Shown: piece after piece, positions 11,672 to 22,674 of the stretch
How the letters are laid out: every line of letters starts with the position of its first letter
Position numbering within the stretch: the first letter of the stretch is position 1
NCBI RefSeq assembly: GCF_900182665.1
Contig: NZ_FXTL01000006.1
Span: 1-64,000, forward strand
DNA length: 64,000 nucleotides
DNA from: Propioniciclava tarda
GTDB lineage: Bacteria; Actinomycetota; Actinomycetes; Propionibacteriales; Propionibacteriaceae
Reading direction: 5' to 3'
Translations under genes and position numbers: made by a program
The notes under the pieces: generated by a model
What the model was told of the DNA's origin: nothing
What the model saw: the letters and a program-made list of their open reading frames with translations, nothing else
The model's database searches: none

Positions 11672-11701
11672 ATGCAATCGGAGAGCACGTGCGTAGCCTG
11701 A
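11672..11701 (+). CDS. Leaderless 9-codon leader ORF (MQSESTCVA)
   Basis: The ATG at 11672 lies six bases after TATCAT, the same arrangement as other leaderless genes in this window. The ORF has nine codons, including one Cys codon, and ends at 11701, inside the ABC exporter gene that starts at 11689 in another frame. It covers the GGAG ribosome site of that gene, so ribosome movement through it could tune the exporter. Expression of the peptide is inferred, not shown. Confidence 0.5.
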   Translation: MQSESTCVA

Positions 11702-13494
11702 TCCGCCTCCTGGGCGTCGCCCGCGAGCTGTGGCCCTACTACGTCGGCATCGCGGCGGCGTCCGTGGCGACGGCCGCGCTCGCGTTGCTGACCCCGTTCA
11801 TCATCAAGGGCGCCACCGACGAGGTGGTCGCGCAGACCCAGGGCAACGGCGGCGGCGTCCCGGCGCTGATCTGGCTGGCGGTCGCGCTGCTGGTCGTCGA
11901 ACTGCTGGGCACGGTCGTCTCGAACATCGGCGGCTACCTAGGCGACGTCATGACGACCCGCCTCAAGGCGATCCTGTCGTCGCGCTACTACGCCAAGATG
12001 CTGAGCCTGCCGCAGCGCTACTTCGATTCGAACCTGACCGGCACGATCATCAACCGGCTCACCAGGTCGATCACCGAGACGACGCAGTTCCTGCAAATGT
12101 TCTCCAACAGCTTCTTCCCGATGCTGCTGACCGTGATCGCGGTGCTGGTCATCACGGCGCTGTACTCGCCGTGGCTAGCGCTGTTGCTCGTGATCATCTA
12201 CCCGGTCTTCATGTGGCTGACCGCCCTCACGTCGAAGCGCTGGCAGCCGATCGAGCAGCAGAAGAACACCGAATTCGACATCGCCGGCGGACGCTTCGCC
12301 GAGGCCATCGGACAGATCCGCGTCGTCAAGAGCTTCACCTCCGAACTCCGCGAGCTGGCGCTGTTCGACCGCCACTACGGACGCACCATCGGTCTGACCC
12401 AACAGCAGTCGCGCTTCTGGCACCTCATGGACGTCGCCCGTCGCGGCGCCCTCAACCTGATCTTCTTCGGCGTGTACGCGATCATCTTCACGTCGACGGC
12501 GTCCGGTGCGTTCACGCTCGGCGCGATGGTGCTGCTGATCCAACTGGTGGCAATGGCGAAGCAGCCGGTCACGATGATGAGCTTCCTCGTGGACGCCTCC
12601 CAGCGCGCCATCGCCGGCAGCAAGTCCTTCTTCGAGGCCATGGACGAGGCGCCCGAGCCGCTGGCCGCGATCGGCGCCGGGACCCCCCGCGACACCGCCC
12701 CCTGGCCTGCCCGCGACGACGGCCCGATGATCTCGTTCGACCACGTGAGCTTCGGCTACGACTCCGACACCGAGGTCCTGCACGACATCACGTTCGACGT
12801 CGCGCCGGGCGAGCGGGTGGCGTTCGTGGGCGAGTCCGGCGGCGGCAAGACGACGCTCGTCAACCTCCTGCTCGGCCTCTACCGTCCGGACTCCGGCGTC
12901 ATCCGCCTGCGCGGCGTCGACGTGTCGACCGTGCCCGTCGAGCAGCTGCGCGCCGAGATCGGCGTGGTGTTCCAGGAGGCCGCGCTGTTCTCGGGGACCA
13001 TCCGCGAGAACGTCGCCTACGGACGCCCCGGCGCGTCGGCGTCCGAGATCGAGTCCGCAGCGACCAAGGCGAACGCCCACGAGTTCGTGGCCAAGCTGGC
13101 CAACGGCTACGCCGCCGAGATCGGCGAACGCGGCATCAAGCTGTCGGGCGGGCAGAAGCAGCGCATCGCGGTCGCGCGGGCGATGCTCAAGAACGCGCCG
13201 GTGCTGGTGCTGGACGAGGCCACGAGCGCGCTGGACTCCAAGTCCGAGCGGCTTGTTCAGGCCGGGCTGGAAGAGCTGATGGCCGATCGAACGACCCTGA
13301 TCATCGCCCACCGCCTCTCGACGATCAGTTCGGTCGACCGCATCGTCACCCTCAAGAACGGACGCGTCGACGAGATCGGCTCCCCCGCCGAGCTGGCCAC
13401 CTCAGGCGGCATCTACGCGGAGTTGCTGGCGCTGCAGGCGTCCGCGAGCAAGGCCGATCGCAAGCGCCTCCAGGCGTTCGACATTCGGGCGTAA
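11689..13494 (+). CDS. ABC exporter, fused membrane and ATPase domains (multidrug/lipid type)
   Basis: Protein of 601 residues. Six membrane segments (about 1-310) are followed by a nucleotide-binding domain with Walker A GESGGGKTT (about 380), signature LSGGQKQR (about 484) and Walker B VLVLDEATS (about 508). This is a half-transporter that must dimerise, as in MsbA/LmrA-type exporters. The GTG start at 11689 has GGAG five bases upstream. A CsoR/CstR-like operator and a 9-codon ORF lie directly upstream, suggesting metal- or sulfide-responsive control. The substrate cannot be read from the sequence. It is convergent with the PfkB kinase gene. Confidence 0.9.
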   Translation: MRSLIRLLGVARELWPYYVGIAAASVATAALALLTPFIIKGATDEVVAQTQGNGGGVPALIWLAVALLVVELLGTVVSNIGGYLGDVMTTRLKAILSSRYYAKMLSLPQRYFDSNLTGTIINRLTRSITETTQFLQMFSNSFFPMLLTVIAVLVITALYSPWLALLLVIIYPVFMWLTALTSKRWQPIEQQKNTEFDIAGGRFAEAIGQIRVVKSFTSELRELALFDRHYGRTIGLTQQQSRFWHLMDVARRGALNLIFFGVYAIIFTSTASGAFTLGAMVLLIQLVAMAKQPVTMMSFLVDASQRAIAGSKSFFEAMDEAPEPLAAIGAGTPRDTAPWPARDDGPMISFDHVSFGYDSDTEVLHDITFDVAPGERVAFVGESGGGKTTLVNLLLGLYRPDSGVIRLRGVDVSTVPVEQLRAEIGVVFQEAALFSGTIRENVAYGRPGASASEIESAATKANAHEFVAKLANGYAAEIGERGIKLSGGQKQRIAVARAMLKNAPVLVLDEATSALDSKSERLVQAGLEELMADRTTLIIAHRLSTISSVDRIVTLKNGRVDEIGSPAELATSGGIYAELLALQASASKADRKRLQAFDIRA

Positions 13495-13497
13495 CAG

Positions 13498-14409
13498 CTA
13501 GTCGGCACCGATTTCGTCGCGCGTCGGACCGTAAGCCCCCGCGTGGCCGACGGTGATCGCCGAGGTCGCGATCGCGCGCTTCAGGGCTGGCTCGACGTCC
13601 GTCCAGGACGCCTCGCGCAGCCGCGCGCGGGCCTCCGCGGACCCCAACAGCCCGAGGTCGGCCAGTCCCGAGATCAGTCCGGCCATGAACGAGTCCCCCG
13701 CGCCTACGGTGTCGACGACGGACGCCGCCCCGGGCGCCACCTCGTGCACGACGCCCTCGGACGCCAGCAGCGCGAGCGCCCCGTCCCCGCCCCGCGTGAC
13801 GACCACCAGTGCCGGACCCATCGCCGCCCAGCCGCGCGCCGCGTCGGCGTCCGACAGCTCGGGGTAGAGCCAGGCGAGGTCCTCGTCTGACGCCTTCACG
13901 ACGTCGGCGAGGGCCACCAGCTCGTGGACGCGGGGGAGCGCCTCGGCGGCCGTCCCGAGCAGGGCCGGACGCACGTTCGGGTCGTACGAGCGGGTACCGG
14001 ACGCCGCCCCGAGCGCCTCCACGATCTTGGTCCCGCCCGGCTCGAAGGCGGCCGAGATGCTGCCCGCATGCAGGTGGCCGTAGGCATCCAGGTCAGCGAT
14101 CACAGGCAGGTCGGACGCGAAGTCGAAGGTGTAGGTGGCCTTGCCTGCGGCGTCCACCTCGGCGAACGCGATCGGCGTCCGGTCAGCGCCGTCGCTGCCG
14201 GCCGCCAGCACGACGTCGGACGCCGCCGCGTAGTCGGCGATGCGGCGTCCGCGATCGTCGGGACCGATCCAGCAGGCGAGGGTGGAGTCGTGGCCGAGGC
14301 GTCCGAGACCGCAGGCGACGTTCAGCATGCTGCCGCCGACGTGCTCGACGGTGGTGTCGCCGGCGTGCACCACGTCAACGAGCGCTTCCCCGAGGCCCAA
14401 GATCTTCAT
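13498..14409 (-). CDS. PfkB-family carbohydrate kinase
   Basis: Protein of 303 residues. It has the ribokinase-type N-terminus (GLGEALVDV), the glycine-rich substrate region (VGGSMLNVACGLGRLG) and the PfkB signature DTVGAGDSFMAGLI with the catalytic Asp. Family members phosphorylate fructose, ribose, 2-keto-3-deoxygluconate or nucleosides. A fructokinase is plausible from overall likeness, but no sugar genes are adjacent. The ATG at 14409 with GGGGGAG seven bases upstream decides the start. Confidence 0.88.
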   Translation of the reverse strand: MKILGLGEALVDVVHAGDTTVEHVGGSMLNVACGLGRLGHDSTLACWIGPDDRGRRIADYAAASDVVLAAGSDGADRTPIAFAEVDAAGKATYTFDFASDLPVIADLDAYGHLHAGSISAAFEPGGTKIVEALGAASGTRSYDPNVRPALLGTAAEALPRVHELVALADVVKASDEDLAWLYPELSDADAARGWAAMGPALVVVTRGGDGALALLASEGVVHEVAPGAASVVDTVGAGDSFMAGLISGLADLGLLGSAEARARLREASWTDVEPALKRAIATSAITVGHAGAYGPTRDEIGAD

Positions 14410-14553
14410 GGCCGTCTCCCCCATGTCCGAGTGGATGTCGAGCGAACGCTATCCAATCCGTGCGGCCGAGCGACATGGATCCAGCCCTCGTCGGGGCGTC
14501 ATCGCCGGAGGCGTCCGGGCTCGTGAAAGGCTCGCCGACGAAAGGGGATGCGG

Positions 14554-15141
14554 ATGAGACGGGGAGCGGCGGTGGCCGGCGTGGTGGGGATCGTGCTGGC
14601 GGCGTCCGGCTGTGGGACGCCGTGGGTCGCGACGGGGTCGGCGGCATCGTCCCCGACGCCCACGTACGTCTGCACGCCGCTCGCCGGGGCGCCCGCGCCG
14701 TGCACCGCCGAGGAGTTCTCCAAGCTGCAGGCCCAGGCGCAGCTCGCGGTCGACGCACAGGACGTGTACGGCCGGTTCTTCGCCGAGTTCGTCGCTCAGC
14801 AGCGCAAGGGCGGCTCGACCACGACGAGCACGGCGCTCGGCGCGGTGACCGGCGGGCCCTACCTGGCGGCCCAGCAGGCCAACCTCGCGCGGCTGGCCAC
14901 CGACGGACTGAAGATCACGGGCGACGTCAAGCTGGTGAAGCTCGTGCCGGTCGCCGGCGGACCCTCCCACGGCTACGAGACCGCGCTGCTCGCCTGCATC
15001 GACGCCACCAAGGCCGAGGCCGTTAAAGGCGCGACGGTCGTCAGCCAGGGCAAGATGACGGCCGAGACGGCGTACTTCAAGCGCGACGCCGGCGTCCTCA
15101 AGATCTGGGACGCCGAGAAGGCCGATCCCGGACAGTGCTGA
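14554..15141 (+). CDS. Putative lipoprotein of unknown function
   Basis: Protein of 195 residues. A signal peptide (MRRGAAVAGVVGIVLAASGC) ends in a lipobox, so it is probably a membrane-anchored exported protein. The mature part has no recognised domain; it has several Cys residues and a C-terminal region rich in Val and Lys that looks like a small NTF2-like or secreted alpha/beta domain. The start is the ATG at 14554, six bases after AAAGGGG; the ATG at 14548 abuts the ribosome site. It is divergent from the PfkB kinase and convergent with another lipoprotein gene. Confidence 0.7.
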   Translation: MRRGAAVAGVVGIVLAASGCGTPWVATGSAASSPTPTYVCTPLAGAPAPCTAEEFSKLQAQAQLAVDAQDVYGRFFAEFVAQQRKGGSTTTSTALGAVTGGPYLAAQQANLARLATDGLKITGDVKLVKLVPVAGGPSHGYETALLACIDATKAEAVKGATVVSQGKMTAETAYFKRDAGVLKIWDAEKADPGQC

Positions 15142-15159
15142 GCCCGTCGGGCGGCGGGG

Positions 15160-15768
15160 TTACTCCTGGTACAGCTCGATGAGCACCAGCGGGCTGCCGG
15201 GCTTCGCGCTGAGGACCGCGACGGGGACGCCCCCCTCGTTCATCGGGACGTAGGCCGCAAAGTCCGTCGCTGACAAGGGCTGATAGGCATTCCCCGGGTC
15301 GACGAGGATGACCGAGCCGGCCGGCAGCGAGAGGTTCTCGAACGTGACGACGTCGTTGCGGTAGACGCCGTCCTCGGGCTTGCCGGACGTCACCCGCTCC
15401 ACCCGATCGATGCTGAGGGTGGCGCCGCCGTCGGCCGCCGGGGTGACGCCCATCACCAACGCGTAGTGGTCGACCTTCAATGCCCCGCCGTCCAGGGCGA
15501 CACCGGCGAGCTTGCGCCAGGCGTCCGGGTCGTCGGCAGCACCCGACAGCTTCGATCCGGCGGCCGAAGTCTGCTGGGTCGGCGTCGAGGCCGTGGGGGC
15601 TGACGCCGCGCTCGCGGCGCTGCTCGCCGCCGCCGTTGAGGCCGGCGGCGTGGGCGAACTCGCTGGCCCGGACGGCGTGCAGCCCGTCGCGAGCGTCAGG
15701 GAGGCCGCGGCCAGGGCGGCGGTCCTGGCCAGGCGCGGCGGGCGGACGCGGCCCGAAGAGTCAGTCAT
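15160..15768 (-). CDS. Putative lipoprotein of unknown function
   Basis: Protein of 202 residues. The signal peptide ends with LATGC (lipobox). A low-complexity Ala/Ser/Thr/Pro linker of about 50 residues follows, typical of surface lipoproteins that span the cell wall. The C-terminal part (about 90-202) is a predicted beta-rich domain without recognised motifs. The ATG at 15768 has GGAG five bases upstream. It sits just downstream of hspR but is separated by about 50 bases, so co-transcription from dnaK is possible but unproven. Confidence 0.7.
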   Translation of the reverse strand: MTDSSGRVRPPRLARTAALAAASLTLATGCTPSGPASSPTPPASTAAASSAASAASAPTASTPTQQTSAAGSKLSGAADDPDAWRKLAGVALDGGALKVDHYALVMGVTPAADGGATLSIDRVERVTSGKPEDGVYRNDVVTFENLSLPAGSVILVDPGNAYQPLSATDFAAYVPMNEGGVPVAVLSAKPGSPLVLIELYQE

Positions 15769-15819
15769 GAAGTTCTCCACGAGATCAGAGGGGACGCCGT
15801 CGGCTGCGGCGTCCGATGG

Positions 15820-16245
15820 TCACGCCCCGGTGGTCAGGGCCAGATTGCGCGACAGGGTCGCGTGCCGGCCCATCCGGACCTGCCCGGTCGGACCAGCCGT
15901 GAACGTCCGGACGCCGACGGGCACGTCCACTCGCTGCAGGAGCGCCAGCAACCGGGTGGCCTGGTCCTGCAGCTGCTCGACCTGCGCCTCCAGCGCCAGG
16001 ATCCGTCGGATGCCTTCGAGGTTGATCCCCTCACCCGACAGCGCCTGGATGTGCCGGAGGCGTCCGACGTCGCGCAGCGTGTAACGGCGACCGCGGCCCT
16101 TGGCCCGCGACGGCACCACCAGGCCCAGGCGGTCGTAGCCGCGCAGGGTCTGGGGGTGCATGTCGGCGAGCCGGGCCGCGGTCGTCACGGTGAACAGCGG
16201 CGCGTCCAGGTCGAACTGCTGGGGCAGGAAGGCGGCCACGGTCAC
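15820..16245 (-). CDS. hspR: Heat-shock repressor HspR (MerR family)
   Basis: Protein of 141 residues. The N-terminal MerR-type winged helix reads FTVTTAARLADMHPQTLRGY followed by DRLGLVVPSRAKGRGRRYT, the usual HspR sequence, and a coiled-coil C-terminal half (EAQVEQLQDQATRLLALL) follows. HspR binds HAIR operators and acts with DnaK as co-repressor. It is the last gene of the dnaK operon, its GTG overlapping the dnaJ stop by four bases. Likely targets in this window are its own operon and clpB. Confidence 0.95.
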   Translation of the reverse strand: MTVAAFLPQQFDLDAPLFTVTTAARLADMHPQTLRGYDRLGLVVPSRAKGRGRRYTLRDVGRLRHIQALSGEGINLEGIRRILALEAQVEQLQDQATRLLALLQRVDVPVGVRTFTAGPTGQVRMGRHATLSRNLALTTGA

Positions 16246-17390
16246 GCCTTCTCGAACAAGCCGACCCGCGGATCAGCCGCGGCGACGGCGTCCCGATAGG
16301 CCTCGAGCGCAGCCAAGGCGTCCGGCGACAGCGTCTTCGGCACCTGGACGTCGACGGTGACCAGCAGGTCGCCGTGCCCGTCCTTGCGCGGGACGCCCTT
16401 GCCGCGGACGCGCATCGTGCGCCCGTTGGGGGTGCCGGGCGCGAGTCGCATCCGAACCTTGGCGCCCGACAGCGTCGGCACCTCGATCTCGGCGCCGAGC
16501 GCGGCCTCGGTGAACAGCACCGGGACGGTCACCGTGAGGTTGTCGCCCTTGCGTCCGAACAGGTGATGCGGACGTACGTGCACGACGACGTAGAGATCAC
16601 CCGCGGGGCCACCGTTCTCGCCCGGCGCGCCCTTACCCTTGATGCGGATCTTCTGCCCGTCGGTCACGCCCGCCGGGATCCGCACCTGCATCGTCTTGGC
16701 CGACTTGCCGCGCCCCGACCCGTCACAGGCCGGGCACGGGTCGTCGACGACGATCCCGCGTCCGTGGCACTCGGGGCAGGGCTCCGAGCCGAACGGACCG
16801 TTCATGAGGACGCCCGAGCCCTGACAGGTCGGGCAGATGTGCGGGGTCGAGCCCGACCGCGCACCGGTGCCGTGGCAGACGGCACAAGGGGCGTCCGACA
16901 AGGTCGACAGGGACACCGTGGTGCCCTCGACGGCCTGGACGAAGTCGATCGTGGCTTCACCCTCGATGTCCTGGCCCCGCCGCGGACGCTTCTGCGTGGC
17001 GCGTCCGGCACCCTGGCCGAACAGCCCGCCGAACAGGTCACCGATGTCGGTGCTGCCGCCCGTGGCGCCGCGGAAGAGATCCTCGACGTTGACCTGGCCC
17101 TGCCGGAACTGGCCCGGCTGCCCACCGGCACCCGGGAACCTGAAGCCCCCGCCACCGAACAGCGAGCGCTGCTCGTCGTACTCCTTGCGCTTGGTCGCGT
17201 CCGAGAGCACCGAGTTCGCCTCGGACGCCTCCTTGAAGCGCGCCTCGGCCTTGGCGTCCCCGGGGTGCTGGTCGGGGTGATTCTGGCGGGCGATCTTGCG
17301 GAACGCCTTCTTGATCTCCTCGGGCTTGGCGTCCTTGGCGACGCCGAGGATCTTGTAGTAGTCCTTTTCGAGCCAGTCTTTGGTGCTCAC
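16242..17390 (-). CDS. dnaJ: Co-chaperone DnaJ (Hsp40)
   Basis: Protein of 382 residues. It has a J-domain with HPD about residues 38-40, a Gly/Phe-rich linker, and four CxxCxGxG-type zinc motifs (CAVCHGTG, CPTCQGSG, CPECHGRG, CPACDGSG), followed by two C-terminal substrate-binding domains. It stimulates DnaK ATPase and delivers clients. The GTG start at 17390 has AAAGGAGG four bases upstream. It is the third gene of dnaK-grpE-dnaJ-hspR. Confidence 0.97.
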   Translation of the reverse strand: MSTKDWLEKDYYKILGVAKDAKPEEIKKAFRKIARQNHPDQHPGDAKAEARFKEASEANSVLSDATKRKEYDEQRSLFGGGGFRFPGAGGQPGQFRQGQVNVEDLFRGATGGSTDIGDLFGGLFGQGAGRATQKRPRRGQDIEGEATIDFVQAVEGTTVSLSTLSDAPCAVCHGTGARSGSTPHICPTCQGSGVLMNGPFGSEPCPECHGRGIVVDDPCPACDGSGRGKSAKTMQVRIPAGVTDGQKIRIKGKGAPGENGGPAGDLYVVVHVRPHHLFGRKGDNLTVTVPVLFTEAALGAEIEVPTLSGAKVRMRLAPGTPNGRTMRVRGKGVPRKDGHGDLLVTVDVQVPKTLSPDALAALEAYRDAVAAADPRVGLFEKA

Positions 17391-17414
17391 GGCGCCTCCT
17401 TTCCTCGTCCGCCG

Positions 17415-18091
17415 CTACTCAGGATCGGCCACGCCGACGCGCGCTGGCCTGATGATCCGGTCGCCGAGTTTGACGCCCTTCTGCATGACCCCGCTGATGA
17501 CGACCACGTCGTGCTCGCCGTCGTAGGGCATGTGCATCAGCGCCTCGTGCAGGGTCGGATCGAACGCCTCGCCCAGCTCGCCGTAGGTGACGAGTCCGTA
17601 CTTGGCGCCGACCTTCTCGAGCTCGTCCGCGACCAGCTTGAAGCCGCCCACCAGCTCGCCGTGCTCGCGCGCTGCCTCGATCGAGTCGAGGACCGGCAGC
17701 AGGTCCAGCACGACCGCCTCGACCCCGGCCGCCCGCGCCAGCGCGCGGTCGCGGTCGACGCGACGCTTGTAGTTCGCGTACTCGGCCTGAAGGCGCTGCA
17801 GGTCGCCGGTCCGCTCGTTCGCCAGCTCTTCGAGCTCGGCGATCTTCGCACCGTAGATCGGGTCGGACGCCGCGGCGTCCGCTTGCTCGGTGCCGGGGAC
17901 GAGCGGCGCCTCGGGGCCGTCGCCGACGGCCTGACCGTCGGCCACGAACTCGTTGTCAGCCATGGGGCTCTCCTGTTGGTCGGCCCCGCCGGCCGCGACG
18001 GTCGGGCGGGGCTCAAAGGTGTCTGGGTCGATCCTGCGCTTGTCCCGGATCACCGGACGCCCCGAGGCGTCCGGCGATCCGGTGCGGTCGA

Positions 18092-18095
<4 letters not shown>
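17415..18095 (-). CDS. grpE: Nucleotide exchange factor GrpE
   Basis: Protein of 226 residues. A disordered N-terminus precedes a long coiled coil (about 80-140) and a C-terminal beta domain with [14 protein letters not shown] and [15 protein letters not shown], the GrpE signature. It releases ADP from DnaK. The GTG at 18095 overlaps the dnaK stop (GTGA). This start is preferred over the ATG at 17963 (which has AGGAG) because residues 17-30 ([14 protein letters not shown]) match the conserved N-terminus of actinobacterial GrpE proteins. Both starts might be used. Confidence 0.95.
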
Positions 18096-19942
<1,847 letters not shown>

Positions 19943-19987
19943 GGTGTGTTACCTCCAGTAAGAGTTCTGCTGAACACTCGTTCGGGA

Positions 19988-20008
19988 CTTGAGCCTAGCA
20001 GGCTCAAC
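19988..20008. promoter_or_regulatory. HAIR-like operator 1 of dnaK
   Basis: CTTGAGC-N7-GCTCAAC, a near match to the HspR consensus. Its centre is 27 bases from that of operator 2, so HspR dimers could bind side by side, about 45-90 bases upstream of the dnaK start. Confidence 0.75.
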
Positions 20009-20014
20009 TCAAGG

Positions 20015-20035
20015 GTTGAGTTCACCAGACTCAAC
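20015..20035. promoter_or_regulatory. HAIR operator 2 of dnaK
   Basis: GTTGAGT-N7-ACTCAAC, identical in all 21 bases to the clpB operator at 3775-3795. The rest of the gap up to 20235 holds no convincing gene or structure. Confidence 0.88.
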
Positions 20036-20235
20036 CTTGGACGCCGCCGCGCTATTCCGCGATGGAGGGCCCTTCTTGCGGCCGGGTTGGCCAACTGCGC
20101 ACCCCGACGCCATGAGCGGCAGATCTAGCGTGAACGCAGCGGCAGCACGAGCGCGAGGGCCCGGCAGAACTAGCGCGCGCACCCCTTGCTCACTCGCGAC
20201 GGGCCACTCTGAAGGCGTCCCCACTGCACCCGTCT

Positions 20236-21000
20236 TCAGCGCAGCGCCGGGATCAGCGCCTGCAGTCCGTCGATCACCATCGCCACCGCGATGGCAGCGA
20301 TGATCATGCCCATCAGGCGGGTCATGATGCCGCGGAGGGTCTGCGACATCCGGTTGCCGATCGCTGGCGCGAACCACAGCACCACGAACAGGATCGCCAG
20401 CACGATCAGCAGCGCGGCCACGATCGCGGTCACGCCCGGGACGTCCTTGGCCTGACCGGTGAAGACGATCAGCGCCGTGATCGTTCCCGGACCCAGCAGC
20501 ATCGGAAAGGTGAGCGGATAGAAGGACACGTCGCCGACGGCGTCCGAGGTTCGATCGGACGCCGACCCGGGCGTCCGCTCGAGATCGATGCCCGCGCTCG
20601 GGTGGGCGGCCTTCGCCCGCATGCGAGCCTTCTCGTGCGGCGTCCCGTCGTGGGCGTCGCTTCCGCCGTTGAGCATTCCCAGGCCGATCATGCCCAGGAC
20701 CAGACCGCCGGCGACCCTGAAGTGGTTCACCGAGATGCCGAAGAACGACAGAATCGCGGTGCCACTCAGCATGATCACGACCGCCATGATCAGGCTGTAC
20801 AGCGCAACGCGTACGGCCGTTGCCCGTTGTCGCCGCAGATCATCGCCGCTCGTCAGCGTGAGGAACATGGGCAGCGACACGAACGGGTTCATGATCGCGA
20901 AGAAGCCGCCGAGGGCTTTGACGAAGAGTGCGACATCCACGCCAGCATCCTGGCACTCGGGGTTCGTTGGCGCCGGACGCTGGGTGAGCTCGTCGTTCAT
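20236..21000 (-). CDS. MarC-family integral membrane protein
   Basis: Protein of 254 residues with six predicted membrane segments and the MarC/UPF0056 motifs: FFAIMNPFVSLPMFL early, GTAILSFFGIS with an RVAGGLVLGMIGLGML segment in the middle, and FPLLLGPGTI-like PLTFPMLLGPGTITA later. A hydrophilic loop of about 55 residues (NGGSDAHDG onwards) is typical of the family. Function is unknown despite the name. The ATG at 21000 has only a distant AGAAGGGG; a GTG at 20940, just before the first helix, is an alternative start. Confidence 0.85.
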   Translation of the reverse strand: MNDELTQRPAPTNPECQDAGVDVALFVKALGGFFAIMNPFVSLPMFLTLTSGDDLRRQRATAVRVALYSLIMAVVIMLSGTAILSFFGISVNHFRVAGGLVLGMIGLGMLNGGSDAHDGTPHEKARMRAKAAHPSAGIDLERTPGSASDRTSDAVGDVSFYPLTFPMLLGPGTITALIVFTGQAKDVPGVTAIVAALLIVLAILFVVLWFAPAIGNRMSQTLRGIMTRLMGMIIAAIAVAMVIDGLQALIPALR

Positions 21001-21075
21001 GGCGACGGTCGACCCCTTCTGGGCGGCCAACCGCAGCCAAGACGCCTGCAGCACGGAGGGCCAACGGCGACGCGT

Positions 21076-22674
21076 TCAGTCGGTGACGGACGCGTCCGGC
21101 GGCAGGAGGTGGAGCGCGCGCGGGTCGCGGACGGCGAAGGCGAACGCGGCGTCCTCGATGGCCTGGTCGTCGGCGGTGAGGCGTCCGTCGTGCTGGCGCC
21201 GATGGACCTCCCAGGTCGGCACCTGGAACAGCTCCATGAAGCGGTCCGGCGCCTCGCCGACGCGGTAGAGCTCCCAGCGAGTGGCGCCGCTGCGCAGGCG
21301 CGAGAGGCGCAGGGCGTCCATGGCGACGAGGAACTCGGCCTCGTCCTTGGGGTCGATCTCGATCTCGAGCGTGACCAGCACCGGACCGGCCTGGGGGTCG
21401 GGCTCTGACTCGAACGCCGGCTCGCTCCAATACGCGACCGGCGAGCGGTCGGGGTAGACCCGCTCGGGGAAGGGGAAGAAGTACGAGCCCGCGGCGCTGG
21501 CCGCGACCAGGGCGGCCGCGGCCAGGACAGCCTCGGTCAGCCCGATCCACTGCGTCGCCAGTCCCCAGACCGGGGACGCCAGCGCGAGAGTCCCGAGGAA
21601 CGCCATCAGGTAGACCGCGATCGCGCGGGCGCGCACCCAGCCGGGGACGAGCAGCTGCAACTCGGAGACGACGACCGAGACGGTGGCGGTCCAGCCGAGG
21701 CCGCACACCATCAGCGGGATCAGCGCCACCCACAGCGTGTGCGCGAACGCCAACGCCCCTAGTGAGGCCGCGAACGCGAGCGCCGCCAGGATCAGCGACT
21801 GGTTGGCGGTGAACCGCTCGCGGACGCGTCCGATGATCAACGCGCCGCCCAGCGCGCCGAGCCCGAGGGCGGCGAACAGGACGCCGTAGCCGGCGGCGCC
21901 CAGGCCGAGCTGGCGGCTCGCGATCAGCGGCAGCAACGCCCAGACCGCGGCGGCGGGTCCGACGAAGGACGACAGACGCACCAGCAGGCGGCGGATCATC
22001 GGGTCGTGCCGGACGTAGCGTCCGCCAGCCAGGAGCGCCGGGAAGAACCGCTCGGGGTCGGAGCGTCGAACCCTCGGACGCCGCCACGCGATCAGCACGG
22101 CACCCAGGAACAGTCCACACACGGCGTTCAGCGCGAACACCACCGGGACACCCCACGCGGCGATCAGCGCCCCCGCGATCGCAGGCCCGGCCGCGCGCGC
22201 CACGTTGACGCTGATCATGTCGAGCCTGGTCGCGGCCGGGATATGCGTCCGGGGCACCAGTTCGGTGATCATCGCCTGCCAGGTCGGCGACAACATCGCC
22301 GTTCCGACGCCCACGGCGAAGGTGAACGCGAGCATCAGGGCGGGCGGCATGAGCCCGATCGCGGTGAGGACCGTCAGCAGGATCGCCACCGTCACGAAGT
22401 AGATCTGGACGCCGATCATCAGCCAGCGCCGGTCGAACGAGTCGGCCAGGACGCCAGCGGGCAGCGCCAGAAGCATCATCGGCAGCGTGCTCGCGGTCTG
22501 CACGAGCGTGACGATCGTGGCCGCGTTCGGGTCGTTGACGAACAGCCACTGCGCGCCCACGGTCTGCGCCCACGCGCCGAGGCTCGCGACGATCATCCCC
22601 AGCCACAGCCAGAAGAAGGCGCGCCGCTTGAGCGGCGCCCACATCGACACCCGCTCGGCCGGTTGGTCACTCAC
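21076..22674 (-). CDS. MFS exporter (EntS-like) with C-terminal antibiotic-monooxygenase-like domain
   Basis: Protein of 532 residues. Twelve membrane segments (about 15-415) follow the MFS_3/EntS pattern, with LPAGVLADSFDRRW as the A-motif. The soluble C-terminal tail (about 435-520) resembles a dimeric alpha/beta barrel (ABM/DUF3291-like) domain: VLVTLEIEIDPKDEAEFL then GATRWELYRVGEAPDRFMELF. This fusion is known in actinobacteria and proteobacteria; its purpose is unclear. The GTG at 22674 follows AGGAGG by nine bases. Confidence 0.85.
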   Translation of the reverse strand: MSDQPAERVSMWAPLKRRAFFWLWLGMIVASLGAWAQTVGAQWLFVNDPNAATIVTLVQTASTLPMMLLALPAGVLADSFDRRWLMIGVQIYFVTVAILLTVLTAIGLMPPALMLAFTFAVGVGTAMLSPTWQAMITELVPRTHIPAATRLDMISVNVARAAGPAIAGALIAAWGVPVVFALNAVCGLFLGAVLIAWRRPRVRRSDPERFFPALLAGGRYVRHDPMIRRLLVRLSSFVGPAAAVWALLPLIASRQLGLGAAGYGVLFAALGLGALGGALIIGRVRERFTANQSLILAALAFAASLGALAFAHTLWVALIPLMVCGLGWTATVSVVVSELQLLVPGWVRARAIAVYLMAFLGTLALASPVWGLATQWIGLTEAVLAAAALVAASAAGSYFFPFPERVYPDRSPVAYWSEPAFESEPDPQAGPVLVTLEIEIDPKDEAEFLVAMDALRLSRLRSGATRWELYRVGEAPDRFMELFQVPTWEVHRRQHDGRLTADDQAIEDAAFAFAVRDPRALHLLPPDASVTD

